The notes beneath the pieces are model-generated. The model made no database searches. It saw only the letters and a program-made list of their open reading frames with translations, and was not told the origin of the DNA. A stretch of DNA of 64,000 nt from Hybos culiciformis (Eukaryota; Arthropoda; Insecta; Diptera; Hybotidae): assembly GCA_964007475.1 (NCBI GenBank), contig OZ023275.1:15665829-15729828 (forward strand). Reading direction: 5' to 3'. The position numbers and the translations under genes were made by a program. This document shows positions 52,301 through 64,000 of the stretch, piece by piece. Each line of letters starts with the position of its first letter. Position 1 is the first letter of the stretch.

Positions 52301-53835
52301 TATTAAAAGGCTTTAGTTTCATTTTCATAATTACAAGTTATTTGAGAACCTCCTATCTAAATATAATAATTTTATACACAAAAATATAAAACTTTTTATA
52401 TCTCAAACAATATTTATGCTTGAATTTTCATTTCATTTACTTCTGCATCAAAATAAAAAAAAAAAATAAATATTACTTGCTATTGGACAATACGGTCATT
52501 AGTTCTGTCTAACCATGAAAAAATATTCCAAGACATAATTAGATATTTTAATAAATTAGGCTAATTTAAATAAACCATAAATTTAATAATAAAAAAAAAA
52601 TAAATAAAATTAAAACAGAAGTTTTAGCGTCTCATCAACTTCTTCCATTGTTTTGCCATTTTAAATTTTTAATTAATTTATTTTTATTTACTTGAATGAT
52701 TTGTTTGTGTTACTTACTTTTATTACATTACTGTATAGATTTTTAATATAACTATGAATGACTATGATAATTTTGTAAGATCTATTTCTGTATTAATAAA
52801 GAGTACTGAATTCCCTTTAGCGAATTCTCTTTACTGTTGTGCGCTATAATGAATATAGCTTTTTACATTAAGTATTTACAAAAAAAAAATTCAAATAAAA
52901 TCTTCAGATAATTTTTTACTTCAATTCATACACATAATGTATAATTCAAGGTAAATAATATATTTTTTGATAAAATGCCTCAGTTTTCGAAATGCAATTG
53001 CTTTGATTTAGTTTAAAAATACATGTATATTTGAAATTATGGGGCTCTCACAAAAATAATATATATCATTTGATTAGAGATTTATAGTATATATATTTAT
53101 AATTGTGCAGTTGCTTATTGATTGGATTGTATTGATCTCATTAGGCCAACTTATTTTAGAATTTAGTAGAACAATATTTGTGACTAATAAAAATATGAAA
53201 ATTTGTATTATTTATTAATTCGTCAAAAAAGTATTTACTCAATGAGAAGAAAAAATTGATTATTTGTACTTAACGTAATACTGCAGGAATGGTAAGATTA
53301 AAGAATTTTCCAAGAATGGAGAACCAAACAATAATAATAATAAATTAAATTATTGTTTAAAGTATTTTGTCTCAGTTAAATTATGCATTATAGATTATAT
53401 CGAAAACACTGTAATTAACTATATTTTCATTAAATGAAATGTATGTTTACATTTATGTACAAATCCATGTATAATTATTATAACAACCTAGATTAATTTT
53501 ATCAATTTTAAATTAATAGTAATAATTTTAATCTAATTTAAATTTTTTTTTCGATTTAAAATAATTTCGGACTATTCGGATTTCATGTTAATATAATTTA
53601 TACATGTACAATGTACATAAAGTTTCAATATGCCAAAATAATAAAAATTTGTTTTATTTTTAATCTCCATTTATTATCTTGAAATCAACTGAAAATAGAT
53701 TATGTTTACATTTGAATCAACTATTTTAATAAACATTAACTTTAATATCTGAAATTAAAATTATTAAATTAAATTTTTTTTAAATTAATCAAATATGTTT
53801 TAATGAATAATTATGTTATATATTTTTTTTAATCT
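49390..53835. other. AT-rich stretch downstream of the tubulin gene, no gene seen
   Basis: Includes the tubulin 3' UTR at its right end. No other supported feature. Confidence 0.55.
53653..53675 (-). terminator. candidate poly(A) signals of the alpha-tubulin gene
   Basis: Two AATAAA hexamers on the minus strand (53670-53675 and 53653-53658) lie about 165-185 bp past the tubulin stop codon, a reasonable 3' UTR length. In DNA this AT-rich the hexamer is common, so the assignment rests only on position. Confidence 0.4.
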
Positions 53836-53839
53836 AACT

Positions 53840-55281
53840 TTAAAATTCAAACCCTCCATCCGCTTCACCATTATCGTCGTCGTTTGAATCTTGAGCAATT
53901 TCCGCAAAATCACTTTCTAATACTGCCAAGTCTTCTCTGGCTTCGCTAAATTCACCTTCTTCCATACCTTCACCAACGTACCAATGAATAAATGCTCTTT
54001 TTCTGAACATTAAATCAAATTTATAATTTAAATTTGAAAACGCAACCTCAATTGCTGTTGTATTCGATAACATACAAACGGCCCTAGCAACTTTCGCCAA
54101 ATCACCACCTTTTACAACAGCGGGAGGCTGACTATTGATTCCTATCTTAAAGCCAGTTGGGCACCAATCAACAAATTGAATATTTCGATTTCCTTTAATT
54201 GCTGTTATTGCCGCATTAATATCTTTTGGAACAACATCACCTCTATAAAGCATGCAGCACGCCATGAATTTTCCAAATTTAGGATCACATTTAACCATGA
54301 TATTACCTTTAAAAAAAAAAAGGCTTGTAAGATAGTCTTTTACTTGAGGAGATATCCTATTTAATGTGTTTGTTATAAATTAAGTACCGCCTTACCTTTT
54401 TCGAAGCAAGCATTTGTTATTCCAGCAATTGAATGCTGCTCATGAGCAGATCTATCAACTGACAATAAAGGTGAATATGCCACTAATGGAAAATGTATCC
54501 TTGGGTACGGCACCAAGTTTGTTTGAAATTCATTCAAATCAACATTCATTGAACCTGAGAATCGAAGCGATGCTGTTGTTGATGAAACAATTTGTGCTAT
54601 TAAACGATTTAAATTAATATATTGTGGAAGACTAACACTTAAATTCTTCTGGCATATTTCATAAATTGCTTCATTATCCACAATAAAAACACAATCTAAA
54701 TGATCCATATTTGAATGAGTAGTTAACACAGCATTATATGGCTCTACAACAGCAGTAGAAACTTTTGGTGATGGATATACGTTGAATCCTAATTTACTTT
54801 TTTTAGAAAATTGATTAGTTAAACATTCATTTAGAAGGGCTGTAAAACCCGACCCAGTTCCACCACCAAGCGAATAAAATATTAAAAATCCTTGCAAGCC
54901 ATCACAATTTTCAGAAATTTTTTGTATACGATTAGTAACTTTATTAATTATTTCACGACCAATTGTATAATGACCGCGAGCATAATTGTTGGCAGCGTCT
55001 TCTTTTCCAGTAACCAATTGATCTGGATGATATAATGTTTTAAATGGACCTTGTTTAATAGAATCTATAACAGTTGGCTCCAAATCAATAAATATCGTTC
55101 TCGGAACATATCGATTTGTGCTAGTTTCTTGAAAGAATGTATGCTCACTTTCATCATCTATTTTAAAATCCTCATCTCGAGTACCATCAGGTTTAAGTCC
55201 GTGCTCCAAAAGATATAGTTCCCAGCATGAATTACCAATTTGAGCTCCAGCTTGTCCAACTTGAATAGAAATAACTTCGCG
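53840..55281 (-). CDS. alphaTub67C-like: alpha-tubulin, alphaTub67C-like (two coding exons; start codon in a separate upstream exon)
   Basis: This encodes an alpha-tubulin, which pairs with beta-tubulin to build microtubules. The coding exons are 54396-55281 and 53840-54306. They are split by an 89-bp phase-1 intron (54307-54395, GTAAGG..AAAG) whose removal restores the canonical spacing between NACFE and MVKCDP. The first codon read is Arg2 (REVISIQ) directly after an AG acceptor, so ATG lies in its own exon, as in several fly alpha-tubulin genes. The product is 451 residues with Met. Visible landmarks are VGQAGAQIG near residue 9, GHYTIG, the GTP loop GGGTGSG near 140, the alpha-specific catalytic Glu in NEFQTNL, and an acidic tail ending GGFEF. 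The Lys40 acetylation loop is shortened and lacks the usual SDKTIGG, and the tail ends in Phe rather than Tyr. The traits [30 protein letters not shown] and VAFSNL recall Drosophila alphaTub67C, the female-germline form. Orthology is from memory; alpha-tubulin identity is certain. Confidence 0.95.
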
Positions 55282-55534
55282 CTAAAAATATTTTATTTTA
55301 TGATACCTACTTTTTAATAATTTATTTAATTTTTTTTTATTAGGTATAATTTCAAAATATATAAACTGCAATGTACAGCTTATGAAAAATTTTGGAGAGG
55401 TAAATTAATTCAATGGAAAACAAAAATTATTTAATATTGGTGTAGAAGTGGCTAAGACATTATTAATTTCAAACCCCATGCTGTCGGACCTTTTATCGGA
55501 TAATTAAATTTGAATTACAAGAAAATTTATTTAC

Positions 55535-55537
55535 CAT
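55535..55537 (-). other. candidate start-codon exon of the alpha-tubulin gene
   Basis: The tubulin reading frame lacks its Met at the acceptor at 55282-55283, so a tiny first coding exon ending in ATG must lie upstream. The nearest minus-strand ATG followed directly by a usable donor is here (ATG|GTAAAT, A at -3), which would give an intron of about 250 bp. A second candidate is ATG|GTGAAT at 57578-57580, implying a 2.3-kb first intron. The sequence alone does not decide between them. Confidence 0.35.
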
Positions 55538-57386
55538 TATTTATGAAAATTTAAGTATTTTTATTGAAATTTTAAAAAATCTAATCTAATTAAAATAACA
55601 AAAAAACAAAAAAAATACTTTTTTTTACTTTAAAATAAAATTTTGTTTTAATAAATAATTACAGAAGAACACTACAGATAGGTAGGTAGACACTATTCAA
55701 TACTATCCACATGCTTTGTTGAAAGTTGAATGCGCAGAACTTGGAGAAATTTTTAATTGTATTATTATAAAAATAAAATTAAATTGAGTTTACTGTTTTG
55801 TTTTCTATTTTTTTGCAATATTTTTTAGGGAAAAAAGGAATATTTCGACAATTAAACAAAACACTATTTAGTTCTTATTTCGGTGTTTTTTTCTTTCAAT
55901 ATATATAACACTCGTGAGTTATAATGGGAATAGTATAGTTAGATAGCTATTATTTGATATAAATGACCGACCATAATCTAAGGGGACCACATTTAATTGT
56001 AAATTATTATTATTTTGGTTGATGTGTATTATTTTTCAATATTTTACTTGGGTATCCAACTTAGATATACAAAGAAATTTAATTGATGGTGATAATTATT
56101 ATAACTATAAATGAATACTTTTTAAACTCATTTTTTTAATTAAAATATCATTTTTAAAACCTAATTTCTACTATTGGTATGTAAATATATTACACAGAAA
56201 AGACTGTCTGGATACTAATGAAACATGAAAGTAAGTGATAAGAACATTAAAATTGTTATATCTGTAAGGTTTATAAATAAAGTAGATAAATAAATAAATA
56301 ACCCATTGCGAAACCACTATTGCTTCAGCCATCATAACAATCGTCGCAAACGGAGAGATATTTTCGAAATTTTAGAATCGAGGAATAAGGATTATTCTGA
56401 AAGTTGGCAGATGTACTCTTACTAATTAAATGTTTGAATTTAGAACCATTAAAATGGGCGACAATTCAGGAAAGGATTTTCATGAATGCATTGAATGATA
56501 GTTTTCAAAATGAGGCTGTACCCTAAATAAATATGTTATGCTTATTGTTGTTCATGGATACACGTTAGTTAAGAATATTATCTCAGTTTGATTAGATTTA
56601 GCTAAAAATGAAAATACAAAAAACATGAAAATGTATTAATAGTCCAAAAGTAGTTCAATGAATTGGCAGAAGATTTAAAGAATTAAAATAACATCAATCT
56701 ATTTCTAAAAACATTTATTATATTAATTGTTGTTTATTATTAATTATTTCATCTTGCATTTTTCTATTTTATTTAAATTAAACTTTAATAATTTTAAAAA
56801 AAAATTAAGAATGTAATCCGATAGCTCAATTGACAAAAATTATCATTGAAAATATAATTATAAAGTGATGATTCAAGTTTAAAAGTGAACTTTGCAGATA
56901 ATGGTATGGACGTTGATCTGTACTAGAATTGATTATTTGACATCTTGAAACTAGGTCTATCTTAGTTGTGTGAGCTCTTGTAAATCTTCAAATTCAAATA
57001 ATAAATAATTTAAGCAGAAAATAAAGCATTCAACGATAAATTAAGTTGGTTAAATAGGTAAGCAGCTGTTATTATTTATTATTTACAATAATAAAAAGTG
57101 GACATAAAATAATAATTTCTATTCTTGTAATAAAATTAATTTTAATGACTAAAATAGTTTTTGTTTTAAGTTTTACTAGGTATTATTATTAAATTTTATT
57201 ATATTTGCATGTTCTTTTAATAAAGTAATTATTATAATTATGTAGGTTTTGGAATGTGAATTTATTACCGTTAAAATTAAGAAATTTTATAATGATTCTT
57301 GTCACGGTTTAAATGGTTTCGATCTAATATTGAGAAAAAGTTCTAGGAGAAAACTTTTAAACTATTTTTCAAAAATTATTATTTTT

Positions 57387-57421
57387 CCGCAACAAGTGAT
57401 ACCGTTGCGGCTTTAGCGGAA
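57387..57421. repeat. GC-rich nested hairpin in the divergent intergenic DNA
   Basis: CCGCAAC (57387-57393) pairs with GTTGCGG (57404-57410) around a 10-nt loop, and the overlapping TTCCGC at its left can alternatively pair with GCGGAA to the right. It stands out from the surrounding AT-rich sequence between the tubulin and Rab18 genes. The function is unknown. Confidence 0.45.
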
Positions 57422-57883
57422 TTTTTTTTCATACAGATTTAAATAATTTTCCAATTTATAAACATAATAATTTTATTTCTGAAATTATTTAATGAGTTCT
57501 AAAAATTTATCCCGAAATTATAGTTTTATTAAGATTTTTACTTTTTTTTTACTTTTTCTTTATTCACCATGATTATTTAATACCTTACAATCAATTATTA
57601 ATTAAGAGCTACAGGATTTGCATTTACAACTTAAATCAATATTAATATTATCCACTGGGTAGTATTTTAATTCATTACAATGTCAAAAAAAATATTTATT
57701 TAGAGCAAAAGGGTGAGAAAAAAACTCTGTATCTTAATATTTTTTAATTATTATTATCTTTAGAATTTTACGTTGAAGAAATTACATATTAAAAATATTT
57801 ATAATAAATTTATTTTATGCAGAAACATTTTCTTTCAAGCGTTGATATGTGAAACACCTAAGTTTCAAAATTAATCCACAAGA

Positions 57884-57893
57884 GCGCCACCTA
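57884..57893 (-). promoter_or_regulatory. dCTCF-like motif upstream of Rab18
   Basis: The minus strand reads TTAGGTGGCGCTC across this site, containing the AGGTGGCGC core described for Drosophila CTCF. It lies about 390 bp upstream of the Rab18 start codon, in the GC-richest part of the DNA between two divergently transcribed genes, a setting where insulator proteins are often found. The call rests on motif and position only. Confidence 0.4.
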
Positions 57894-58281
57894 ACATCAC
57901 TGCCTGTTAACAGACAATTTTGTTCTGTGGCTAAAGAAATTTCTCTGTTAAGTGAAAAACATAACAGACGACTTTCTGTCAGAATTAGAAAATTTTGTAG
58001 AAATCTTTTTTCCCACACATCACAAAAATAAAAAATATATTTAAAAAATTAATTAAATACAAATTTTTTTTGTAAAGAAAAAGAAATAAATTTAAAACAA
58101 ACACTGCTGTTTTTAATAAAATATAAAATTAATTGAAAGAAAAGTTAAAAAGTTGTAAAAATAAAAATCAAAATATTTTTTTTTGTTTTGTTTATTGCGT
58201 TTTTTTAAATCGATTCAATCATTCAATTATTTTTTTTTTTTTAATTAAAATAACTTGAAAATAAATTAAAATATAATTAAA

Positions 58282-59687
58282 ATGGATGGCGATATTTTGA
58301 CGACAATAAAGCTTTTAATTATTGGCGAATCTAGTGTTGGAAAATCTAGGTAAAATTTACTTAGAATTTGTTTTTTTTTATGGAAATATTTTTCTTTGTC
58401 TATTTTTAGAATACATCGCACCCTGAATGACGAAATGATTCCAAAAGTGATTCCATAAAATAAAATTCCCTGATTTTTTCAAATTTCTGTACATACTTCC
58501 ACTTGAAGATTTTAAGAATTAGTTTCTTTAAAAAGAAATTGATAAGTATGCCTATCTAATTCTGCAACTGAGCAGTAATTGAAGTTTGCAATAACAACTA
58601 ACCTTTGTAACCTTTGTAAATAATTATTTTTTTTTTTAAATATTCATTAAATGACGTTGATTGACGATACAAGACACAAAGAAATTAAAATAAGAATTCG
58701 TAAATGACCGCAAATAGGTATGCAGGATTTATTTAATGAACGTAAATATTACTGCTTAAGAGTCATTTAATATTTGTATTGTCTTTGCATCTAATTAAAT
58801 CGCGAATAAGATATAAATCTGTTGCAGAACAAATTTCAATGATAAACAATTCTGACGGCAATTTTATTAAATTTATAATTTAAAAAACTTGTAGAATAGG
58901 TACTACCTATTATAAATAATTTTCTTGGAACTTCTCAATATATTTTTTTAAATCAACAATTTTTTTTTTTTTAACTTACAGCTTGATGTTACGATTCACC
59001 GATGATGACTTTGATCAGGACCAAACATTAACAATAGGTGTAGATTTTAAGACCAAAATATTAACATTAGATGGAGTGAATATAAAATTAGCAATATGGG
59101 ATACTGCCGGCCAGGTTAGTTTAAAAAAACATAAAATGTAAAAAATATTTATTATAATATATAATGTTTTTTAATATTCTTAAAAAATAAACAGGAACGA
59201 TTTCGTACATTAACACCAAGTTATTATCGCGATGCACAAGGAGCAATTTTAGTTTATGATGTAACAAAGCGAAATACATTTCAAAAATTAGACTCTTGGT
59301 TGAATGAATTAGAAATTTATGGAACAAAAACAAATATGGCTAAAATGGTAGTTGGAAATAAAATTGATCAACAAAATCGTGAAATCAGCCGAGAAGATGG
59401 TTTTAGATTCGCAAAGAAACATCGAATGCAATTTTTAGAAACATCAGCGAAGACAAGCGAAGGTGTTAAGGAAGCTTTTGAAGAAGTTGTGAGAAAAGTA
59501 TGTACATATATTTTTTTAGTTTTGCTTGCGAAATATTTCGCATGTTTTTCCAGAATGTATTTTCACTATTTGATTCATTATTTTTCAGATAATTGAAACA
59601 GATGGTCTTTGGGAACCAAGACATAATCCAAATGGAATTGCATTAGATTCAGATGATCATAATGGGGCTTCTACTTGTAATTGCTAG
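58282..59687 (+). CDS. Rab18: Rab18 small GTPase (four coding exons)
   Basis: Rab18 is a Rab-family GTPase acting at the endoplasmic reticulum and lipid droplets. The exons are 58282-58349, 58982-59114, 59195-59497 and 59589-59687, all with GT..AG introns (632, 80 and 91 bp), giving 200 residues. Landmarks in order are the start [18 protein letters not shown]-loop GESSVGKS (Ser where most Rab18 proteins have Gly), switch I TIGVDFK, switch [19 protein letters not shown], guanine-base motifs VGNKID and ETSAK, and C-terminus STCNC. The last is a CxC double-geranylgeranylation signal. [18 protein letters not shown] and IIETDGLWE are Rab18 hallmarks. The open reading frame beginning with Met at 59300 is only part of exon 3. 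The gene lies head to head with the tubulin gene. Switch II is of the common Rab type, whereas the Drosophila protein as I recall it is more divergent there. Confidence 0.97.
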
Positions 59688-59976
59688 TTCTTTTTCTTTT
59701 TTTTTATTATCATGTAAAACTAAATGTAACCAAAAAATATAAACTTTAAGTTTAACCCAAATTTTTGTTATTTGAAGTCAATTTAAGTTTAATAATTCAT
59801 TTAAGTTAGAGAAAATTAGCATTTTTATACTTTTTAGAATTTTTAAATATCAAATTTTTTTGGTTATAGGGTATAACTAACTCATATTCTATCAAATTGA
59901 ATTTGCATTAAGTTTAAAAATTTAAATACATTATATATTAAAATAATAATTTATTAATTATTAATTTATTTTAATT

Positions 59977-59987
59977 AATAAAATAAA
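59977..59987 (+). terminator. candidate poly(A) signals of Rab18
   Basis: Overlapping AATAAA hexamers (59977-59982 and 59982-59987) lie about 290 bp after the Rab18 stop codon on the same strand. They are plausible cleavage signals but are weak evidence in such AT-rich sequence. Confidence 0.35.
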
Positions 59988-59989
59988 AA

Positions 59990-62735
59990 GTAGATATAGG
60001 CATTAATAAACTGTTTTTAAATTTATATATTTTGAAAACTAAAATTATTGAAATTATATCAATGTATGTATGCTGTTTTCCCAATATCAAAAAGTTAAAC
60101 GAAACTCAGTCTGCAGCTTAAAAGTTTTATAATGTACGTCAATAATCTTTCTTAATAATTCATCCTTTTTTGTCAGCCGAATTTCAAATGTTCCAGAACA
60201 TTTACATTATGCACTTGGCATTACTGCATAACTTTTCAAAATTCAAAGCTGGTAAAATATTGTACAAAGAAAAAAAATCTTGACCATAATGTTCTTTTAA
60301 TTATACTCTAAATGCGCGTACAATATACCACTTAGTAAATAAGTAAGTGACGGAAGTCACACCTCAAAAAAAATTAAATATACTTAGAAGTTAGAATATA
60401 AAATCTTTTAAATTACATTTTTCAATACTTTCTTTTAATTTATTTTTTTATTTATTCAAATTAAGATATCTAAAACCCCTAGTTTAAGGTTCGAATGTAC
60501 TATTTTTTCATTAAATATTTATCTACATGTGCAACTTCTCGTTTTAATAGATTAAAACTCTTACTTTAGTAAGTTATTTGCACGAAGATGTTCGAATTTT
60601 TTTTTCTCTTTTTTTTTGATAATAAATATCGTTTATGAAATAACTTAAAACTCGTTTGAATTTCTTCAAACATTACCATTCATTATATTGTACGAAATTA
60701 TTTGTGCAACGGCCGTATAACAGTTCCTGGTATTATAGATGGAAGAGTATCTTTTCAAATTTATTAACAGATATCATATGAACGTTTTTTTTTGTTTTCG
60801 CTCAGATTGTTGATGATAATTTTTATGTATTATATCTAAATCTAAAAGAATACTTTAAAAAAAAAAACAACCAAGAAATATTTACTTACAACAATGCAAA
60901 AATAAAATTTATTTGAAGAAATTGAGGAAAAAAATGTTTTTAAAGATACTTCCTTTTTAAATGCATTTAACTTTTTCCATAGTTTGCTTGGTTTTTAATT
61001 AAAACAAAACACAACAATTTATCAATTAGCACTATTATCTAAATACGTTAGGTAATATTAGAAGTAATGTAGTTTCAATAGAAAAAATCAAAATTCAGTT
61101 AATTTTAGATCAAGGTGCCTATTTTGATTATTGTACATATATAAAATGTCTTATCATAGGCTTTTATTTATAGAATTTCACGCTTCCCCCTTTATTGGTT
61201 ATTTTTCTTCCAAACAAAATTTTTGAAAACTTCTTTACATTTAGTCCAATACATAATTATTATAGAATTCTGCTAGAATGTTTATACTCTTTTATCATTA
61301 TTTACCTTTCAGTAACATACTGGGGGATTGTTTCCGGAGAACAAGTTGTTCTTGGCGAATTCTTCGATTATTGTAAAATGTTTATAAAAATTCTTTTGAG
61401 AAAGAGAAATTTTGTATTTGTGAATAAATAAAAGGGAAATAAGAAATCCTATATAAAAACAGAATATCAGACAGAAAAGAAAAAAAAATATGCATATATA
61501 TTTTTCTTGAATATACATGTAATAATAAGAAAATATTTTTTATTCAACAACGAAGAAAAAAACAAAAAACAAAAAAACAAAATATACATAGTGCAATATG
61601 AGAATTTCTTCTGACTCTGTTTATTCTTTTTTTTTTTTTTGTTTTTTTTTTTGTATTTTGTATTTTCCAGTATACAGATGAATTTCGTGCCGGTCGGTCT
61701 TATCAGTTAAAAAAAAAAAATTTTTTTATACCTAGTTAATTATTTATTTAAAAAATAAAATTTAAAATTTTTAATTATTAATAATTTTTTCACTTTAAAA
61801 TTAATAAATAAAAATTAATTCAATTTATTTGTAAGTTATAATATATAAGTTTATAGATTTCAACACTAAAAGAATAAATGTATATTTATTAAAGAAATTA
61901 AGGAAAAAAAAAATATTTTTTTTTTAGTGTGGGCGAAAATATAATATTTCTTTTTTAACAATATTATAAAATAAAAATTTAAATATTAAGAATAAAAAAA
62001 ATAAATAAAAATTGGTTAAATAAGTCACCAAAATAATAATAAAAAAAAAAAGAAAATATTTATCCTGTCACAAAATTAGAATCTTGTTGGATAAGAAAAA
62101 AAAAAACAATTTTTTTTTTTATCTTAATAAGAATCAGGAAAAATATTTCTTTTAAGAATCCACACGCCTGGCTGAATTTCTTTTTTTTGGGAATAAATTT
62201 GTTTTTTTTTTTTAACTTTCAAGAAAATTGGTAAGTCAAATTTTTAAGATTGTTTTTTGCCGGTTTTGCAAAATTAATATTACATTCTAAATAATTTTAT
62301 TTTATTCTAAATTTTAGAAAAATATGGTACGAAAATTTATATAAAATAATAAAAAAAAAAATTTTTATGCGCACAGGGAAAAAAAAAATCGATATTATTT
62401 TTTCTATTTATTGTGTGATCCCTACAAAATGAATAAAAAAAAAAACTCTTTTTATAATATTTCTCCTGGCTGTGTACAGAATGTCATACTTTATATAAAC
62501 TATAACCTTGAATTTTATAGATGTGTTGGTGTTTTAGCACTAAATTTTTCGCAATAAAATAAACATTTTTTTTTTTTTGGGTTTTATAAGTATTCAGATA
62601 ATTTTAATGGAATATTGTATAATCAAAAAAATTTGATTAACTTTATTATTATTCAACTATTAAAACCTTTTTTCCATTATAATAAAATATATATACTTAC
62701 TATAATGTTGTTAAATTGCAGACTAGGTACAAATT
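59990..62735. other. AT-rich stretch downstream of Rab18, no gene seen
   Basis: Homopolymer-rich; short frames at 61.2-61.5 kb are not recognisable. Confidence 0.55.
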
Positions 62736-62739
62736 TGGA

Positions 62740-62960
62740 ATTAAAAATCATGGTTGGTTGGTTGAAGTGTCGGAACCCCTCGATCTGAAGAGCTCCCAAT
62801 TAGTTCTTTCGCGCCATTTTGCTATCACTGCCCTCGTAACCAAGGCCTGACCAAGTCTGTGAAGTATTGGTAGCATATTGGTTATGTTATGCTGTATTTT
62901 ACAATTAACGGAAGCTGAAGAGTATAGATAGTGAACCTTTTGCGAATATAATTTCATAAA
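62740..62960. other. GC-richer island of unknown origin, possible repeat
   Basis: From GGTTGGTTGGTTGAAGTGTC through CGGAACCCCTCGATC and TTTCGCGCCATTTTGC to about 62960, the composition is far less AT-rich than the flanks. A 69-residue minus-strand frame (QALVTRAVIAKWRERTNWEL) crosses it without a recognisable family. It looks like a fragment of a dispersed element. Confidence 0.4.
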
Positions 62961-64000
62961 ATCTACAATTTCATTTATCTTGCAATTTAAGATTTGTATT
63001 CGAGTTTAAGATTTGTTTTCGACTATGGACTTGTTTAAGGATAAAGTATTTTTGAGTGACATTTGAAACTGTAATTGAATTCATGGATACATCAATATTA
63101 ATCACGATGCTGTGAATTTTATGTTTTAGGAACAAAAGCATATCAACCATCCTAGGGCGTTTTGTTTTATGAAATTTTTTATAAAGGCTTTGTTAAGTAT
63201 TATAACATACAGCTAAATTTCGATGATTTGCATAGCATATGTCGACGTACCTATTGAAATTTGTATTCGGTTATAATAGTCATCATTCATAGTAATCATC
63301 TTCATGCTCAACATATATAGCTCAGTATTCAGAAATGCGTTCAGTGCCTTGAGCTAGAAAGCTGTATAATATTTATTGAAAAAACATTTTGATATCTTGG
63401 TATGGCGAATGACAATCATGTTTTAATTTTAAAATTCTTTTTTAACGTTTTTGACAACTAATTATGTACATAATATTAATAAAACTAACGTTTTTTTACA
63501 AGCATTTTATTTTATATACAAAAATTTGGTCAAACAAAGATACATCCGCCATAATTAATATTACCAAATAAGAATTTAAAATCCCCAATATTATACTAGA
63601 CCGATAACTTAACACTTCAGCAAATGATTTTTAGTCGAATAAAGTGAGCTATGAATGAGAAGTTCCTTTGTTTGTGTTAAAAATATATATAATTCCTGTA
63701 TTTTCTTAACAAAAATCGTAATAATTATATAAAAATATATGTATATTCTTCTTATATAATATCCTTTTATAGTAAAAAAAAAGTCCTTATGATTCCCGTC
63801 TGATGTGTTTTTTTTTTTTCTTCAATCACAATAGGAAGTGGATGCAATAAAGCGGGTGTTTTAATTTGGATCACAGTCTTTCTATTTCATATAAAACAAC
63901 TGACAATGAATTGCATGCATTTAGATGAAAGAACTTTATATATAATATTAAAGGTGCTAGACTGTATGCATTTTGAATTCGTTAATTACTTAAAAATCTT
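62961..64000. other. AT-rich stretch, no gene seen
   Basis: No supported frame or repeat; the window ends here. Confidence 0.5.

Larger units (their letters stand above)
55285..57800. other. divergent intergenic DNA / tubulin first intron
   Basis: It must contain the tubulin start-codon exon and its promoter. A patch at 56300-56525 has less biased composition with fragments such as LEPLKWATIQERIFMNALND, possibly a decayed coding remnant; no family is recognised. Confidence 0.5.

Noticed and set aside
57815..58031. Overlapping frames on both strands just upstream of Rab18
   Set aside because: Probably Rab18 promoter or 5' UTR; neither product resembles a known protein.
61195..61431. 78-residue plus-strand frame
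   Set aside because: Phe/Ile/Lys-rich, no motif; likely chance.

Overview
The window is eukaryotic, very AT-rich nuclear DNA from an insect, most likely a fly (Diptera). Two spliced protein-coding genes near the right end support this. Their introns are short with GT..AG borders, and one protein is closest, by recalled comparison, to the Drosophila maternal alpha-tubulin alphaTub67C. The remaining DNA is A/T homopolymer-rich intergenic or intronic sequence holding decayed transposable elements of several superfamilies. I see no bacterial operons, CRISPR arrays, rRNA genes or intact tRNA genes.

Layout. 1-8.9 kb: gene-free. It has a perfect 23-bp-stem hairpin at 1.77 kb and a 775-bp terminal-inverted-repeat element (1913-2687) that contains a tRNA-like SINE head with a very long A-rich tail. 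8.9-9.3 kb: an internally deleted RTE-like retrotransposon. 10.3-10.5 kb: a truncated copy of an insect multicopy cysteine motif family. 11.6-12.6 kb: a 960-bp foldback-like element with a 9-bp flanking repeat. 16.9-17.4 kb: a broken hAT transposase. 18.2-18.6 and 21.8-22.1 kb: small non-autonomous DNA transposons. 25.3-25.6 kb: a 5'-truncated non-LTR retrotransposon with an (AACCT)n tail and an 11-bp target duplication. 28.1-28.9 kb: a second foldback-like element with 15-bp tandem-repeat arms around a (TA)n core. 29.7-30.2 and 36.5-36.8 kb: two further hAT transposase relics. 38.0-38.5 kb: a diverged tandem duplication. 42.0-42.7 kb: a hAT-type MITE with an 8-bp duplication. 43.4-43.9 kb: an unidentified decayed coding segment. 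44.45-44.99 kb: a hAT-like MITE carrying a one-armed copy of the 28-kb repeat. 48.6-49.4 kb: a 746-bp MITE with 36-bp inverted repeats.

Genes. An alpha-tubulin gene on the minus strand (53840-55281, plus a short upstream exon carrying only the start codon) and Rab18 on the plus strand (58282-59687) are arranged head to head. About 2.7-3 kb of shared upstream DNA lies between them and contains a dCTCF-like motif. Their functions (microtubule subunit; lipid-droplet/ER small GTPase) are not obviously linked. The rest of the window is best read as a record of transposon activity. Its most unusual part is a set of foldback-like elements with different short tandem repeats in their arms: two of them share a GC-rich 15-bp core segment, and one shares its arm repeat with the copy at 44.6 kb.
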